Part shown: piece by piece, positions 23,176 to 35,122 of the stretch
Position numbering within the stretch: the first letter of the stretch is position 1
Layout: the number at the start of each line of letters is the position of its first letter
NCBI GenBank assembly: GCA_946800325.1
Contig: OX326960.1
Location: 23,303,150-23,367,149 of the forward strand
Source: Luzula sylvatica
Lineage: Eukaryota > Streptophyta > Magnoliopsida > Poales > Juncaceae
DNA length: 64,000 bases
Direction: 5' to 3'
Notes under the pieces: generated by a model
The model's input: the letters and a program-made list of their open reading frames with translations, nothing else
The model's database searches: none
Told to the model about the DNA's origin: nothing
Translations under genes and position numbers: made by a program

Positions 23176-23641
23176 CCTTGCACTAGTTTATGCATTTCTT
23201 TATTCGGCTTAACAATTAAACAAAACTAAAATTAGATTTGCTCTATTCAGTTCGGTGCTAAAATAAAATTGATAATTTTTTAATGGATTTGACTTAGATT
23301 ACTCGCTTTTAATTTTATTAAACTTTTATTGGACAGGTACATTAACTGCAAATTCAGACCTGTATGCTTTTGGGATAGTGCTGCAGCAATTAGTCCCCGG
23401 ACAAAATCCGCGTCAAATTGGGTGGTTAGTCCAAAAGGCAATTACCGAGGAGAATTTTGACAAAATGATTGATCATTCAGGAAGGTAGCGAAGAAATAGT
23501 GAAGGGCAATTTGTAGAGGCCATGAAACTCGCTGACTTGGGACTTAAGTGCTCCGAGATAATGCCACATAATCGGGCGGATCTAGCAAATGATGTTTGGA
23601 GTGTTGTAGCGTCTTTGAAGAATACTGCTGCTAGTAATTGA

Positions 23642-24349
23642 TGTTAATTTGTGTTATTATCTAAACAATGGGTTAACTGCGAGATGATGATTGGTGTTAT
23701 CGTGTCAAAGAAATTTACTTTTGTGTTATCCGCAAAAACAATGATATTTTGTTTGTTTATTATGTGCTTGCCACACTATTATTTCAATATACATAAATGA
23801 TTGAATTTCTATGTTATTGTATGGTCGAGTAAGATCCTCGGAGTTTTTGCGATGATGATTGTTTGTTTCTGATGATGAAATAGTAAATATATGATCGTTT
23901 ACAAATCTCAAGTGTTTTCAGAACCATCTTTTACACTATTTAATCACCTCTACTTATAATTTATAAGATATTAAAAAACCGACACACATTTAAGTTTCAA
24001 CCTCTTTATCAGGAAATGACAAATGAAATGAAGAACAAATTTTCAAATTTCGATATTTGTGTAGCAAACATCCCAAATAGAATCTCTTCTCCTCTCGGAG
24101 CTGTACCAGTTCTGCATCATCACTCTCCTCCTACAAAAGGAATCTGAGACAAGACGACCCAAGGTACAACAGAATATCAAACAATGTAAATATTGTCCCA
24201 AATGTCAAGAGAAGGTTCATATGTCTACAGAAAAAAGAAAGTACATACCGGTCTTTAGCATCCTCAATAAAAAAAAATGTAATGACCATGAATATGCTTT
24301 TTTAGTTTTTGAATCATCATGAGATTTTTATTCTACAATGCGAAAGACA
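23642..24349. other. Conserved spacer between convergent kinase pseudogene and CRK1
   Basis: About 700 bp separate the two converging stop codons. The same spacer occurs at 45095-45848 and 55038-55743. The part at 24011-24290 has GC-richer, exon-like composition. On the minus strand it has an acceptor-like TTTCTGTAG, so it could be an intron-containing 3' UTR of the CRK. No protein is recognised. Confidence 0.4.
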
Positions 24350-27300
24350 TTATCGTCCATCTGGATTGGAAAGGGTCATCGAGTTAATGCTACATGATTT
24401 GCCATTAAGTTCTGAAGATCGAACTGCCTCCCCTGAAATTCTAAAATTGAAGTATGCCGGTTGCTTAGGCTCCGGTAAAATTATACTTTCCATGCTAAAG
24501 AAGGAAATAACATCTGACATATTGGGCCGATCGACGGGATTCTCCTGTACGCACAATAACGCCACGTGGACACATCTTTCAATTTGGCTTTGGCATGGAT
24601 CGATTAAAGATGGATTAATTACCTCAAACCATTTCCCTTCTCTCCAACAATCCCATACCTGAGATAATTGTTGTATCAATTACTTAAAGATACAAGCCGA
24701 GTTATAAGACATGAAACAATTTAAGTTGCTTCAAGAGACAATGCTTACATATCCAATGAGGTTTAGAAAATCTCCATATTGCTGCAATCCAATGTTTCTC
24801 TTGCCACACACAATCTCTAGAAGCAACACGCCGAAGCTAAATACGTCTGACTTGATCGAGAAATGACCTTCTGAAGCATACTCAGGAGCCATATAACCAC
24901 TATAAAATAATCAAACTCTGTCAAGCTCATAAAAAGAAGTACACAAATTCTATTTTTTTTTTTTTGTTATTAAAAAGTTTAAGATTCTGTAATTTCAATC
25001 GAGGTGCTTATATATATTAACTACTTACTATGTGCCTACAACTCGGTTTGTATTTGCTTCAAGTTCTTTCGGGCCAAAGATTCTAGCCAATCCAAAATCT
25101 GAAATCTTAGGTACCATTTCAGAGTCGAGTAAAATATTGCTTGCTTTCAAATCTCTATGGATAATTCGTAACCTTGAATGCTTGTGAAGGTAAAGGAGTC
25201 CTTGTGAAATGCCTTCTATAATTTCAAATCGTTTTTCCCAATTCAGCATTGCTCCTCTTGCGGTGTCTGTGATATGATAATACATAAGAAATTGGGAAGT
25301 TCTACGGTAGATCTTTTTCTTATGATACGTCCTTTCAAAAAAGATATTTTGTATATTTATTAATTAATATTTAGTGATAAGATTTAAGTATATATATTAA
25401 TGCCGAGCCAAATAAAGATGTTGATTTTTCATGTAAAAATATTTAATTAATTGAAAATGTCCAAATTGTCTTTTTAAAAATAAAAACAATAAAAGTTGCA
25501 CATTATGTATAATGTCAAATTTACCATAGATGAAGAAGTCCAAGCTTTTATTTGTCATGAATTCATAGATGAGTATTTTCTCTTCTCTCTGCACGCACCA
25601 CCCTATGAGTCGAACTAGGTTCTTATGCTGAAGTTTCGCAATAAGTTGAATTTCATTTTTAAATTCTACAAGGCCTTGCCCCGATTGCGCAGAGAGTCTC
25701 TTTACTGCTATTTCTAGTCCGTCTTCTAGCACACCCTGCAAGAAGTACATCTCAATTTGCTTAATTAAATAGAATCAGATAGTTTAGAAAAATTATCTTG
25801 CTTTAATTAACCTGCATTTTCTTTTATATGAGGAAGATGACTTGAGAGTTAATCAAGCAAGTCAATAATGAAATTAGAATAGGAGAATAACACCTTATAT
25901 ACAGGTCCAAATCCACCTTGGCCAAGTTTATTGTCCGAACAGAAATTATTTGTAGCTTTTGTTATCTGAGAGAAGTTTACCAGTGAGAACTCTGAACTTC
26001 TCTCTTCACTCCTCGAAAGAATGCTTGTTTCTGAAAATATTAACTTAATATTTATTATAATTATGTAAGAATATGTTATAAATAGAAAATAATAGTCTCG
26101 AAGGTGAAAATATGTGTTTGTGTCATCAACGACGTTAATGTCACTACTAAAGTACACGAAATGTCGTGTCTAGTAGGTGGTAAATGAAATAAATGATCTG
26201 ATTAAACATATAAAAAATATAATTTTAAATTTTTATTTTATTTGTTTATTTTATTATTACTTTGCTAATACATTAATTAATACAGGAAAATTTAAAAGAA
26301 ACGAGCACAATTTTCCAAAACGAAAATGAGAAATCAAATATACAAAAGTGAAACCTGCGTGCCGGTTCTTTCTTATCCAGAAAAAACATACGATGATGCA
26401 GCTACAAAGAACCAGAAGCAATATCGCAAGTATGCTAACGATGAGAATGACTTGTTTGCTTATGCCTCCTATCATTCAAAATTAAACTATCGTTAAATTA
26501 TAGCTTGCAAAATCTGGAATGACCTGGAAAACGATGTAAATGACCCTAGCCCGAAATTTAACGACCCAAAAAAGTTATAACCTTCCAACTTGCGATTTTT
26601 TTTACTGAAGGAGTACTTTTATTTTTACTGAAAGGATCTTGCGAGTATTAGTACAAATGACCTTTTCCGGACCAGATCTCACCAAAATATCCTCTATATA
26701 TTAATTAACAGGTGACCCATAATTAATATATGTCATTTGTTAATTATCGGGTTTGTAATGGTTCGGTATAATTTTATATTTAATTTTTCTCTTGCATGCT
26801 AAAGGAGTCGGTACTGGGGCGATAGTTAATTAGCGGGTTTGTAATACGGTGACCCTGGGTACTGGGGCTATAGATAATTTTATATTTAATTAGCGGGTTT
26901 GTAATACAAATTACAAAATATCCGCTATATATATTAATTAACAGGTGACCCATAATTAAATCACATCTAAACAATAAATTAAGGTGTTAAACATTATATT
27001 ACGGTGATAAATTATAGGAAAACCAATATGCGTTACTTAATTAATAATTACCTTTGTCATCCTTATTGTATTTGACCAAAGGAGTCGTTACTGGGGATAT
27101 AGTTGGCCTGTTTCCAGAGGCTGCAGGAGGTTGCGTCACAACAGATCCCATCGAATCGATGCGTAATATCGAGTCCTCATCTAAGAAGGGATAGATCTGA
27201 TACCTAAAGTTACACAAAAATCCTAGAAACCTTCCACCTAGATTCACATATAACAACTTCTGCACCTGCGCCTCATCAATCAGACCCTGCAAGCACGATC

Positions 27301-27952
27301 GGCAGTCATTACTCGACATGTCAGGAATGCACTGAGTTAGGCCATAGATTGTTGGAACTGCGAGAGTGATCTCTATCTCTCCTGTCCCAAACCTTGTAGT
27401 TGAGTTGTAAGCTGCCCAGTCAGAAACCTCATTAAGTAAAACATTCACCAAATTATCGAAATAAACCTTCGTTGCGTTGTTCGATGGGACCCATCCTTTA
27501 GATCTCCCCCCGGTTACATCTTGGGTGTACCACATGTACATCTCGTTTTCTGAATTGTCAGATCCATTAAAGAAGTTTTCATTCGAATAGCGTAGGAGGC
27601 AATAATCATAATAACTGATTGCTCTTTTGTTATATGAACAAAGATGCACTACATCGGTGAACGATTGGTTAAGGCAAGTCCCGCAAACAGATGAATTTAC
27701 ATCACCACGACAAAGGAATACACCAAATACTTGGTTTGGAGGGGAGCCAGTTGTATTTTTGGAGAAGCCGGCGTCTACTGCAGTATCTGTATAAAGAGAG
27801 GAGAAAAGCAATTGAAGGTTGGATTCGTATGTACTATTTGCCGCGTATTTTACAGCCCCGCATATATCCAAGAGAGGTGAATCACCATGACAAAAGTGAA
27901 AGAAGTTTGTGAGGAAAAGAGTACTGAGGGAGAAGAGAAGAATGACATGCAT
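24350..27952 (-). CDS. Cysteine-rich receptor-like kinase (CRK, DUF26), copy 1, seven exons
   Basis: Exons in transcript order: 27052-27952, 26355-26468, 25894-26030, 25525-25735, 25029-25266, 24749-24899 and 24350-24658. All have GT/AG borders and join in frame to 686 residues. A signal peptide ([20 protein letters not shown]) leads two DUF26 domains, each with C-x8-C-x2-C ([26 protein letters not shown]). Exon 2 supplies the membrane helix ([20 protein letters not shown]). The kinase has [24 protein letters not shown] (about 491-498), DFGLAR and MAPEYA, so it is an RD kinase. CRKs are plasma-membrane receptors linked to oxidative-stress and defence signalling. Exon 6 is read directly from the sequence. 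It converges on the kinase pseudogene upstream. No break was found, so it is probably functional, but expression is unknown. Confidence 0.9.
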
Positions 27953-29240
27953 GTTTTTGCTAGAAACTAATTTGCTTTGTTTTTATTTGTTTTTTGATTG
28001 ATGAAAACTAGTTAGGCCGCAAGCAAGGATCAGCTTCCATCTCATAGAAGGACAAAATTAAATTAAAACACAATTAATACAAATAGAGACATGTTATATA
28101 TTAAATTAAAAAAAATAACAGATTCGACCTTGAAATCTGTTAAAATTGAATGATAAATAAATATAAAACACAATTAATACAAATAGAGCCATGTTATATA
28201 TTCAGTGTTCTGGAAATCGGCCTTGGCGGCTGATTAATCACCGATTAATCGGTAGTCGAGGGTCCGCCGTCGAGATAAACTCTTGGCGTTTTGTGCTTGG
28301 CGGATTTCCGCCAAGCGGCCGCCAAGGGTCCGCCAAGACCGCCAAGCCACCGCCGAGCCGATTTTTAGATGTGTAAAGTTTTTTTTTTTTTTTTTTTTTT
28401 TTGAATTCCCAACGGGTCCATAGTCTAGTTGGTCGAATGTGAAGCACAAAAAATCATATATTATGAGAGGTTGTGGGATACTATTTAAAATAATGATCGT
28501 TTTTGTTATGGATTGTCAATGGATTTTCATTGACATCAAAAAAATTAGACATCAATAATGAAAACGATCGTTTGTCGGATACTATTCAAAAAAATATATT
28601 TGGACTAAATTTTTTCATATTTTTAATATTATTTATATATATATATATATTATTATTATTTGAGTTTATGTTAGTTTAGTGACGTAATGTATTTTGTTAC
28701 TTAAATTATTTAAAACTTATTAAAAAAACTGTGATTTGTAATTTTGTTTAATTAATTTAAATATTAAATATAAAAAAATAAAAATCCGCCGAGGTCCGCC
28801 GAGATTCCCGATTAATCCCGATTAATCATCCTTGGCGCTTGATGGTCGTCTGCCGACTAGCGAGCGCCGAGCGATTTCTGGAACATTGTATATATTAAAT
28901 TAAAAAAAATAACAGATTCGACCTTGAAATCTGTTAAAATTGAATGATAAATAAATATAAAACACAATTAATACAAATAGAGCCATGTTATATATTAAAT
29001 TAAAAAAAATAACAGATTCGACCTTGAAATCTGTTAAAATTTTATTTTTTTTGTTGATGTGTTATTCTTATTATTCTTATTCTACATTACGCCATTATTA
29101 GCATTCAAAATAAATATGAAACAAAAACAAATACTAAATTTCAATATTAGTTCTTGGGAAAATACAAATGTTTTAAAAATAACTAATATTTACAAATTGT
29201 TGGCGGGTAGTTTGGTAACGATTAAAGATAATGACACTTA
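27953..29240. repeat. CRK1 upstream region with a ~113-bp unit present three times
   Basis: A unit containing AACACAATTAATACAAATAGAG, CATGTTATATATTAAATT and AACAGATTCGACCTTGAAATC occurs at about 28070-28180, 28165-28202 continued at 28889-28950, and 28950-29040. A MITE splits the second unit. CRK2 has one such unit (52165-52255). The promoter of CRK1 must lie within or before this region. Nothing else is recognised. Confidence 0.6.
28195..28896. mobile_element. hAT-type MITE with 8-bp TSD
   Basis: TSD TATATATT occurs at 28195-28202 and 28889-28896. The element is 28203-28888 (686 bp), with ends CAGTGTTCTGGAAATCG and the inverted CAATGTTCCAGAAATCG. Subterminal CGCCAAGG, GATTAATC and CCGCCGAG motifs appear in both orientations. 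An internal T-run lies at about 28379-28402. The tandem neighbour at 28950-29040 preserves an empty site. Confidence 0.88.
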
Positions 29241-29244
29241 GAGA

Positions 29245-30998
29245 TGGTAAGTGGGTAATTTAGAGAAAACGGTATTTAGAGATGACTACTGTTCGTGCAC
29301 TGGGACCAACGAATAGCCTTACATGATACAGTAGTATTTCTGACTGTGTTTGCACGAACGAAATCAGACACAAACAATTGCTCGAATTATCAGGAATATC
29401 GTAATACTTGTCAAACAAATTATGCAGTAATTTGTTCAAAGTTGATATGTAAGAAAATTAATCGAGAAGTATAAGACTTGTATGAGATTGTATCTCTTCT
29501 TTTCTTTTTTTTTTTCTTTTCTTGAATTGTATTATATTTTCTCTTACTTCTTTTCTCAAGAGGCATAGCTTATTTATAGTAGAAATAAACATGTTAACTT
29601 GCATCATCATCATGATGCATAGTCATGCATGTGTAACCATGCATATTAACTTGCATTCATGTACTCATGACACATACACATACATTGTGTAAGTTGAATA
29701 TTTTTTCATGACACATACTCATACAAGTTTTAGTGTGCATTTTCTTATCATCTCATTTCATGACACATAATTTCCATATTATTATAAGATAACACATAAT
29801 GTTATCTACTTATACTTTATCTTGATTTTTGTGATATTATAATTTTTTAAAATAATATTTCTAAAACGAAATTTATTTTATTAAAAATAAATTTATTTTG
29901 AAAATCATTAACACAAATATTATAAATTATTGCCATTAAAAAAATGGTATCATTAACGACAATAGGTTGAGTGAAATGTTATAGGTTTCAAGCAGTGGCG
30001 GATCTTGACAAGATTCGTTGGGGGGGCAAAATGAAAATTGGTTCTGAAATTACACTGTGCGATTTTTTTTGGGGGGGGGAGGGGGGGGGGGGACAGTAAA
30101 TTTTACGCTGTTATACTGATAAAATACACTGAATCACTAGATATATATATTATTCGGCGAAAATTTTGGGGGGGCGACCGCCCCCCCGCGGCCCTCACTA
30201 AGATCCGCCCCTGGTTTCAAGTAATATTTACGAGTGTTATAGGTCTATAACATTGCAATGTTATAGGTTTATAAAATGACATATAATTAAAAGATACCAT
30301 TTTTAATGTTATATACCCATAACTTGAAACCTATAACATATTTAAAATTTAAAATAATATGTTAAAACCTATAACATTGCACAATTGATTGAGTATTGGA
30401 CACACAAAAATTATATGTAGTGAAATGTTATAGGTTTAAGTCTTATTGGCATAAAAACGATATATTTAACGACAAACAAACAATCTTTGAATGCCATTTA
30501 AAAAGAAATTACGATATAAAATAACATATCAAAAGAGAACAAAATTGTAACTAACTTGAACTTTCAAAGGTCGAATGTGTTATTTTTGCAATTTAGTTTC
30601 TAACATGATTATTTCTGTCATTTGTTTGGGAATAATAAATTTTTATGGGTTGCATACAATGGTACAATATGGAATGCATCAACAAAAATTAAATTTGAGA
30701 AACTCTTTATTTTTCAAAAGTCGAGAGTGTATTTTTGTCAAATTATCAAAGCTTTTTGTCGATTCCGTGTAATATTCCATGTAAATGTCGAAAGTTTTTT
30801 TTGTCAATATGAGATGCAATATGAGGTGAAATATTAACAAAAAAAATAAATTTAAGAAAGAAACTCACTGATATTTCTCAAATTATCAAAGTTTTTTGTC
30901 TATTTCATGTAATATCAAATTTTATTTGTCCATTCACAAAAATTTCTCTGACGAACATTCAAAGAGGGTTCTTGGAATATCAATTTTCAATTATTGTT
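29245..30998. repeat. AT-rich repeat block, copy B
   Basis: Nearly identical to 1550-2985 and to 52440-53740. It carries the same CGCACTGGGACCAAC string (29297) and GTTATAGGTTT inverted motifs, and is interrupted by a hAT MITE. It marks the end of unit 1. Confidence 0.8.
29985..30221. mobile_element. Small hAT-type MITE with 8-bp TSD
   Basis: TSD GTTTCAAG occurs at 29985-29992 and 30214-30221. The element is 29993-30213 (221 bp), with ends CAGTGGCGGATC and GATCCGCCCCTG. It contains long G-runs (30068-30092) and a GGGGGGGCGACCGCCCCCCC hairpin near 30171. Copies A and C of the block have the uninterrupted site. Confidence 0.9.
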
Positions 30999-31590
30999 AC
31001 ACACTTCTTTTTTCAACTGAGCATTGAAGGCATATTTCACATAAGGTCGGTATAATTTTCAATATATTCCACTTTCAAAGAGGGAGGGAGTGGACATACC
31101 TTTAATCTTTTCAATATTTGTGAGTGGTCCAACGTCCAAGCAATCAACATTCTAAATTTCTAATAGTGTTACGTCTTTGTCACGGGAGGAAATATTTATT
31201 AATAGTCGGTATCGGTTTTTTGAAAATATCTTTTGCAACTAATCTCGTTTTGTTTTTTAGAACTGATCCATATGGATTCTATTTGTTTTATAAATTCATT
31301 TTAAAATGATTAAAATTTTATTCTTCGATTTTTCAATTCTTAAATTTTATGTTTCTCAATCATTTTTTTTTCTCCATGCATAAATAGATTCATGCAATAA
31401 TTTACTAGCTGTGGATTGGACTCCAAAAATATCCGATTTTAGGTTGACTAGTACTTGCAAATCAACACGAAGCAGATTCAACCCGTCTTGTTGGCACACA
31501 GTAAGTATTGTGGATAAGCAAATCAACAGAGAATTAGCCACACTTTATTAATAGGAGAATTCTTCTAAAACCTCCTAATTTTTTTTGTAA
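30999..31590. other. No gene seen
   Basis: AT-rich sequence without a recognised repeat partner in the window. No reading frame in it looks like a protein. Confidence 0.5.
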
Positions 31591-32508
31591 CTAGGAGAAT
31601 ACTCGCGCTACACGGCGAGAAAGTTAATTATATTTTTCATTGTAAGACGCGGCGAGAATGTTAATTATATTTTTCATTGCAAGACATAGTATATATAAAT
31701 ATGATAATATTATTTCATAATAATAATTATTTGAACTAATTTGTCTATGACTATGTGTTTTACAATTATTTTACATTATGGTGACAAATTTTTTTATTTT
31801 TTTAATCAAATAATAACATTTATATTAATGTCATTGTTAATAAAAATGTATAAGGTATATCATGATTTTACAAAAAACATAACGACAAATATTATATCAT
31901 TATTATCACAAATATTTCATATAATATAAAATATGAAAATAATGAATCATACAACTTACGTGATAACATATTATTAATTATATAATACTAATATTTTTTA
32001 TCGATTCAAAATGGAATGAAAATTATAAATAATATCAAACTTAATAGTGCAAGTAATTTAATAAATAATATAAAAAATTAATTTAGCATAAACATAAACA
32101 TAAATTATTTTATATCGTATGATTCTTTTAAAAATAACATTATTATTTGATAAGGGTTTATAAATTTAAGAAATTATTTCGATGGATAAACTTTTTTTTA
32201 TTTCTATTATTTTTGAAAGAAATTAATATATTATTTTTTATTAAAAACCTAAATATAATCAACTTAGTATTATATGATATTAGTATAGTTATAATTTTAT
32301 AATAATAAATATTAATATTTCAAATTTTATTATGTACATAAAATAATTAAAATGCATTTTTTGCATTTGTATATTTTACATAATACTTTTACAAATTTAA
32401 ATTATGAAAAATAGTATGTATGAAATATACTAATATGGATGTCAAAATAAAGAGAAAATTAAAATAAATATATTTGATGAATTTTTAAAAATAAAATTCT
32501 AAAAATAA
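31591..32508 (-). mobile_element. Helitron-like element abutting the truncated GLR copy
   Basis: On the minus strand the 3' end is a CTCGCCGTGTAGCGCGAG hairpin, then TATTCTC, CTAG and a host T, matching the ends at 12981 and 37760. The body is extremely AT-rich and encodes no helicase. The duplicated GLR sequence begins at about 32510, so the other end of this element is at, or very near, the GLR truncation point. A canonical 5' TC end was not confirmed. Confidence 0.4.
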
Positions 32509-32511
32509 TAC

Positions 32512-34698
32512 CTTGAAATGATGGAAAGTGTCTATGTTTGGATGTGTGGAAATGATATCACGTCCCTCTTGGATTCAACCTTCAATCGGTCTTTTATTTC
32601 TAAGTATGTGCAAGGGGTATTAGGTGTCGAGTCATATATCAAAATATCTAATACCGAGTATCCAAACTTTTATTATAATTTTCAACAAGCCTTCAAAGGA
32701 GAGTTCGAGAAGAAGGGGGGCACGGCATTTACACCTGGCGTGTTTGCTTTTCGAGCATATGACATGGTGGAAGCCATAGCATGCTTCAATTGAGTCGCAA
32801 ATGAATGGAAAAACATTAGTCGATAACTTAATTGCTGCCAAATTCAATGGATTTAGTGGGGGGAATAGTTCTGCTTTTCGGTTAATTAAAGTATTTGGTT
32901 ATAGTTATAAATTGTTGGGGTATTGGCTTGATAATTATGGATTTTACGACAATGATACTGATTTGAGTTTGCGTTCTCAATCCAAGAAGGTCAGTGCAGT
33001 GATATGGCCTCAGAATGATATACCAAATGGATTGAGGAAGTTGAGGGTTGGGATACCGGCAAACCCGGTGTGGGAGGAATTCGTAAAGGTAGATGTTGAC
33101 ATAAAAAGTAGGACTGTAAAAGGCGACGCAACTGGATTCTGCATTGAGGTGTTTAAGAAAGTGTTGGAGAAAATGGACTATAAAATAGAATATGAGTATG
33201 TGCTTTTTCTCATGGGAACCAATTCGTCATATACTTATGAATACAAACAGACGATAATCAATAACACTGATGAGTTCACCTGATAACTTGGTCGATCAGG
33301 TCCGCTTGAAGGTACGTTATTTATACTTAAGAATAGATAATAGATTCAGTTTCAGTTTCCAATCTAATATGTTGTATTTCAAACTAATTTATTGTATTTC
33401 TATTTCTATAGGATGATGATTCTGTAAAATTATTTTTTATTCTTTTTATCAAAATAATATTTATAATAATTTTCATTTGTTAGTTACAGAAAGTTGATAT
33501 GGTGGTAGGCGATGTGACCATCATATCTTCACGCTTAGAATATGTATCGTTCACTCAGCCATTTCTTTCTTCCGGACTTGTGATGTTGGTTCCATTGGAA
33601 CATGACAAAGCTACATGGTTACTTTGGAGACCATTCAAAACAACATTGTGGCTGGGTATTTTGGGCTTGATGTTATTTATCTTCCTTTCTGTTTGGCTTC
33701 TGGAAACGTATGATGAGCAAGCTGATGATGATTTTCATGGCCCTTGGTACAAGCAAATTGGCGCTACTTTTTGGATAATGGGCAACTCTCTTTTACAAGC
33801 CTATGGTCATAGTAAGTCCAAAAAAAAAATATTCATAGTTTGTACAAATATTCAATTTTCGGAATGATTATTAATTGTTTTTCCTCATTTGTGCAGAAAT
33901 CGGGAATTACTACACCAAGATTGTGATTGTGTGCCGGATGCTTGTAGTTCTAATTGTAAGCGCCACCTACACAGCAAACCTCAGCTCAATTTTGACAACT
34001 GATAATCTAAAACCACGTTTCGACGATGCGAAGATTGGTTGCGATGGTGACTCATTTGTCAAAACCTACTTGAAAGATGAACTTAATTACAATCAAGACA
34101 TCATAGAAGTCAAAAACAGTTCTGATTATCTCGGTAAATTCGTAAACCGGACCATAAGGGCAGCATATCTTGAGGTTCCGTATCTGAGAGTTTTCCTCCC
34201 TAAATACAAGGGTTATACCGTTTATGGAGAAATACATACTCTTGTCTTGGCGGATTTGAATTTGTACGAAATTTTTCCTTCATTCATATGATTATTTAGA
34301 TTAATTTATTGCCTTTTCTGCAATTAGAATAATTAAAAATTTTCCTTTCCGATCAGGTACTTCCGAAATTTTCTACAATGACTTTCGATATGTCAAAAGC
34401 CATACTTGAATTAACAGAGAGTGGCACCCTGAAGAAAGTAGAAGACGATTGGTTCAAAATATCGTTCAACACCACAATGCCTACGAAGGACGACACAAAA
34501 AATCAAAGATTAGAAATCAAAAGCTTTTCAAGTCTTCTCATCTTTTGTTTTTGTGTCGCACTATGTTCGGTATCAATCTTCCTAATTCACAAGAGAAGAA
34601 GTTTTCTTAAGAACAACGCACAAGTTTCCGGGACTAATGATGAAGAGAAGGTGCCAATTCCCGAAGATCAACATTTGGATGATGTCCAAGCCCAATGA
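32512..34698 (+). pseudogene. GLR copy 2, 5'-truncated and frameshifted
   Basis: Exonic stretches are 32512-33309, 33490-33811, 33897-34263 and 34357-34698. They are very close to copy 1, introns included. The signal peptide and first half of the amino-terminal domain are missing: the copy starts at the equivalent of residue ~236 (LEMMESVYVWMCGND). A 2-bp loss near 32781 (ATAGCATGC for ATAGCACATGC), another 2-bp loss near 33281 (CACCTGATAAC for CACCTATGATAAC), and extra bases near 34243 (CTTGTCTTGGCGG for CTTGGTGG) each shift the frame. Splice sites and the M1, pore, M3 and M4 codons survive. It cannot make a channel. Confidence 0.9.
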
Positions 34699-35122
34699 AG
34701 TTAAGGTTATTTTTTTTGTGCTTTTACAGTTTGGTTGCAGATGTAATTGCATTGTTAAATTTGTTTTACTTTCCTCTTTTATGTTTGGAGTGTAGGAATT
34801 GATTTTATATTTTTATTTCAGTATGTACAAAGCAGTAAATAAATTTTATAATTTAATTTCTTCTCTTTCCAAAATTTCAATATTGTCATGATTTCAAACA
34901 GGCCTAGATAAATGAAACAAAATTGTATTGATTTTTTGTTATAGTGCGTTTGCGTAAATGTATAGATAACTCAAATGAAAGTACATAGATTATAAGAACC
35001 GAAATTTTTGACCCAAGATTTCACCACCACACACTCTATCTTTTAATTAGCACACTTAATTAATTAACATAATAATTAACAAGAAGCACAAAATTAACAA
35101 CTTCTCAATATTTTTTTTTTTA

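Larger units (their letters stand above)
15479..23641 (+). pseudogene. U-box-type (PUB33-like) protein kinase with extra N-terminal domain, copy A, broken
   Basis: Exon-like pieces are: up to 15652; about 15840-16665, interrupted by a hAT MITE; 21901-22014; about 22413-22769; 22881-23045; and 23337-23641. The first pieces encode LKYQWFVGG...FGATDK and KKEDVGKYLKVECTSILEE, a beta-rich domain resembling the A9/Ig-like repeats of AIR9. The kinase part has a coiled coil ([20 protein letters not shown]), [13 protein letters not shown] and the [11 protein letters not shown] loop, as in plant U-box kinases. Damage: the MITE in an exon; a lost G at about 21908 (ACTGCCC for ACTGGCCC); the middle of the kinase, including the catalytic loop, replaced by repeats and a C-run; and an in-frame TAG at about 23486. 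Intron 2 holds a 4.95 kb copia element. Non-functional as written. Confidence 0.75.

Noticed and set aside
28379..28445. T-run followed by GTCCATAGTCTAGTTGGT, suggesting a tRNA-derived SINE head
   Set aside because: Only an A-box-like phrase is present, with no B box or tail in the right place. It lies inside a hAT MITE with its own clear ends.
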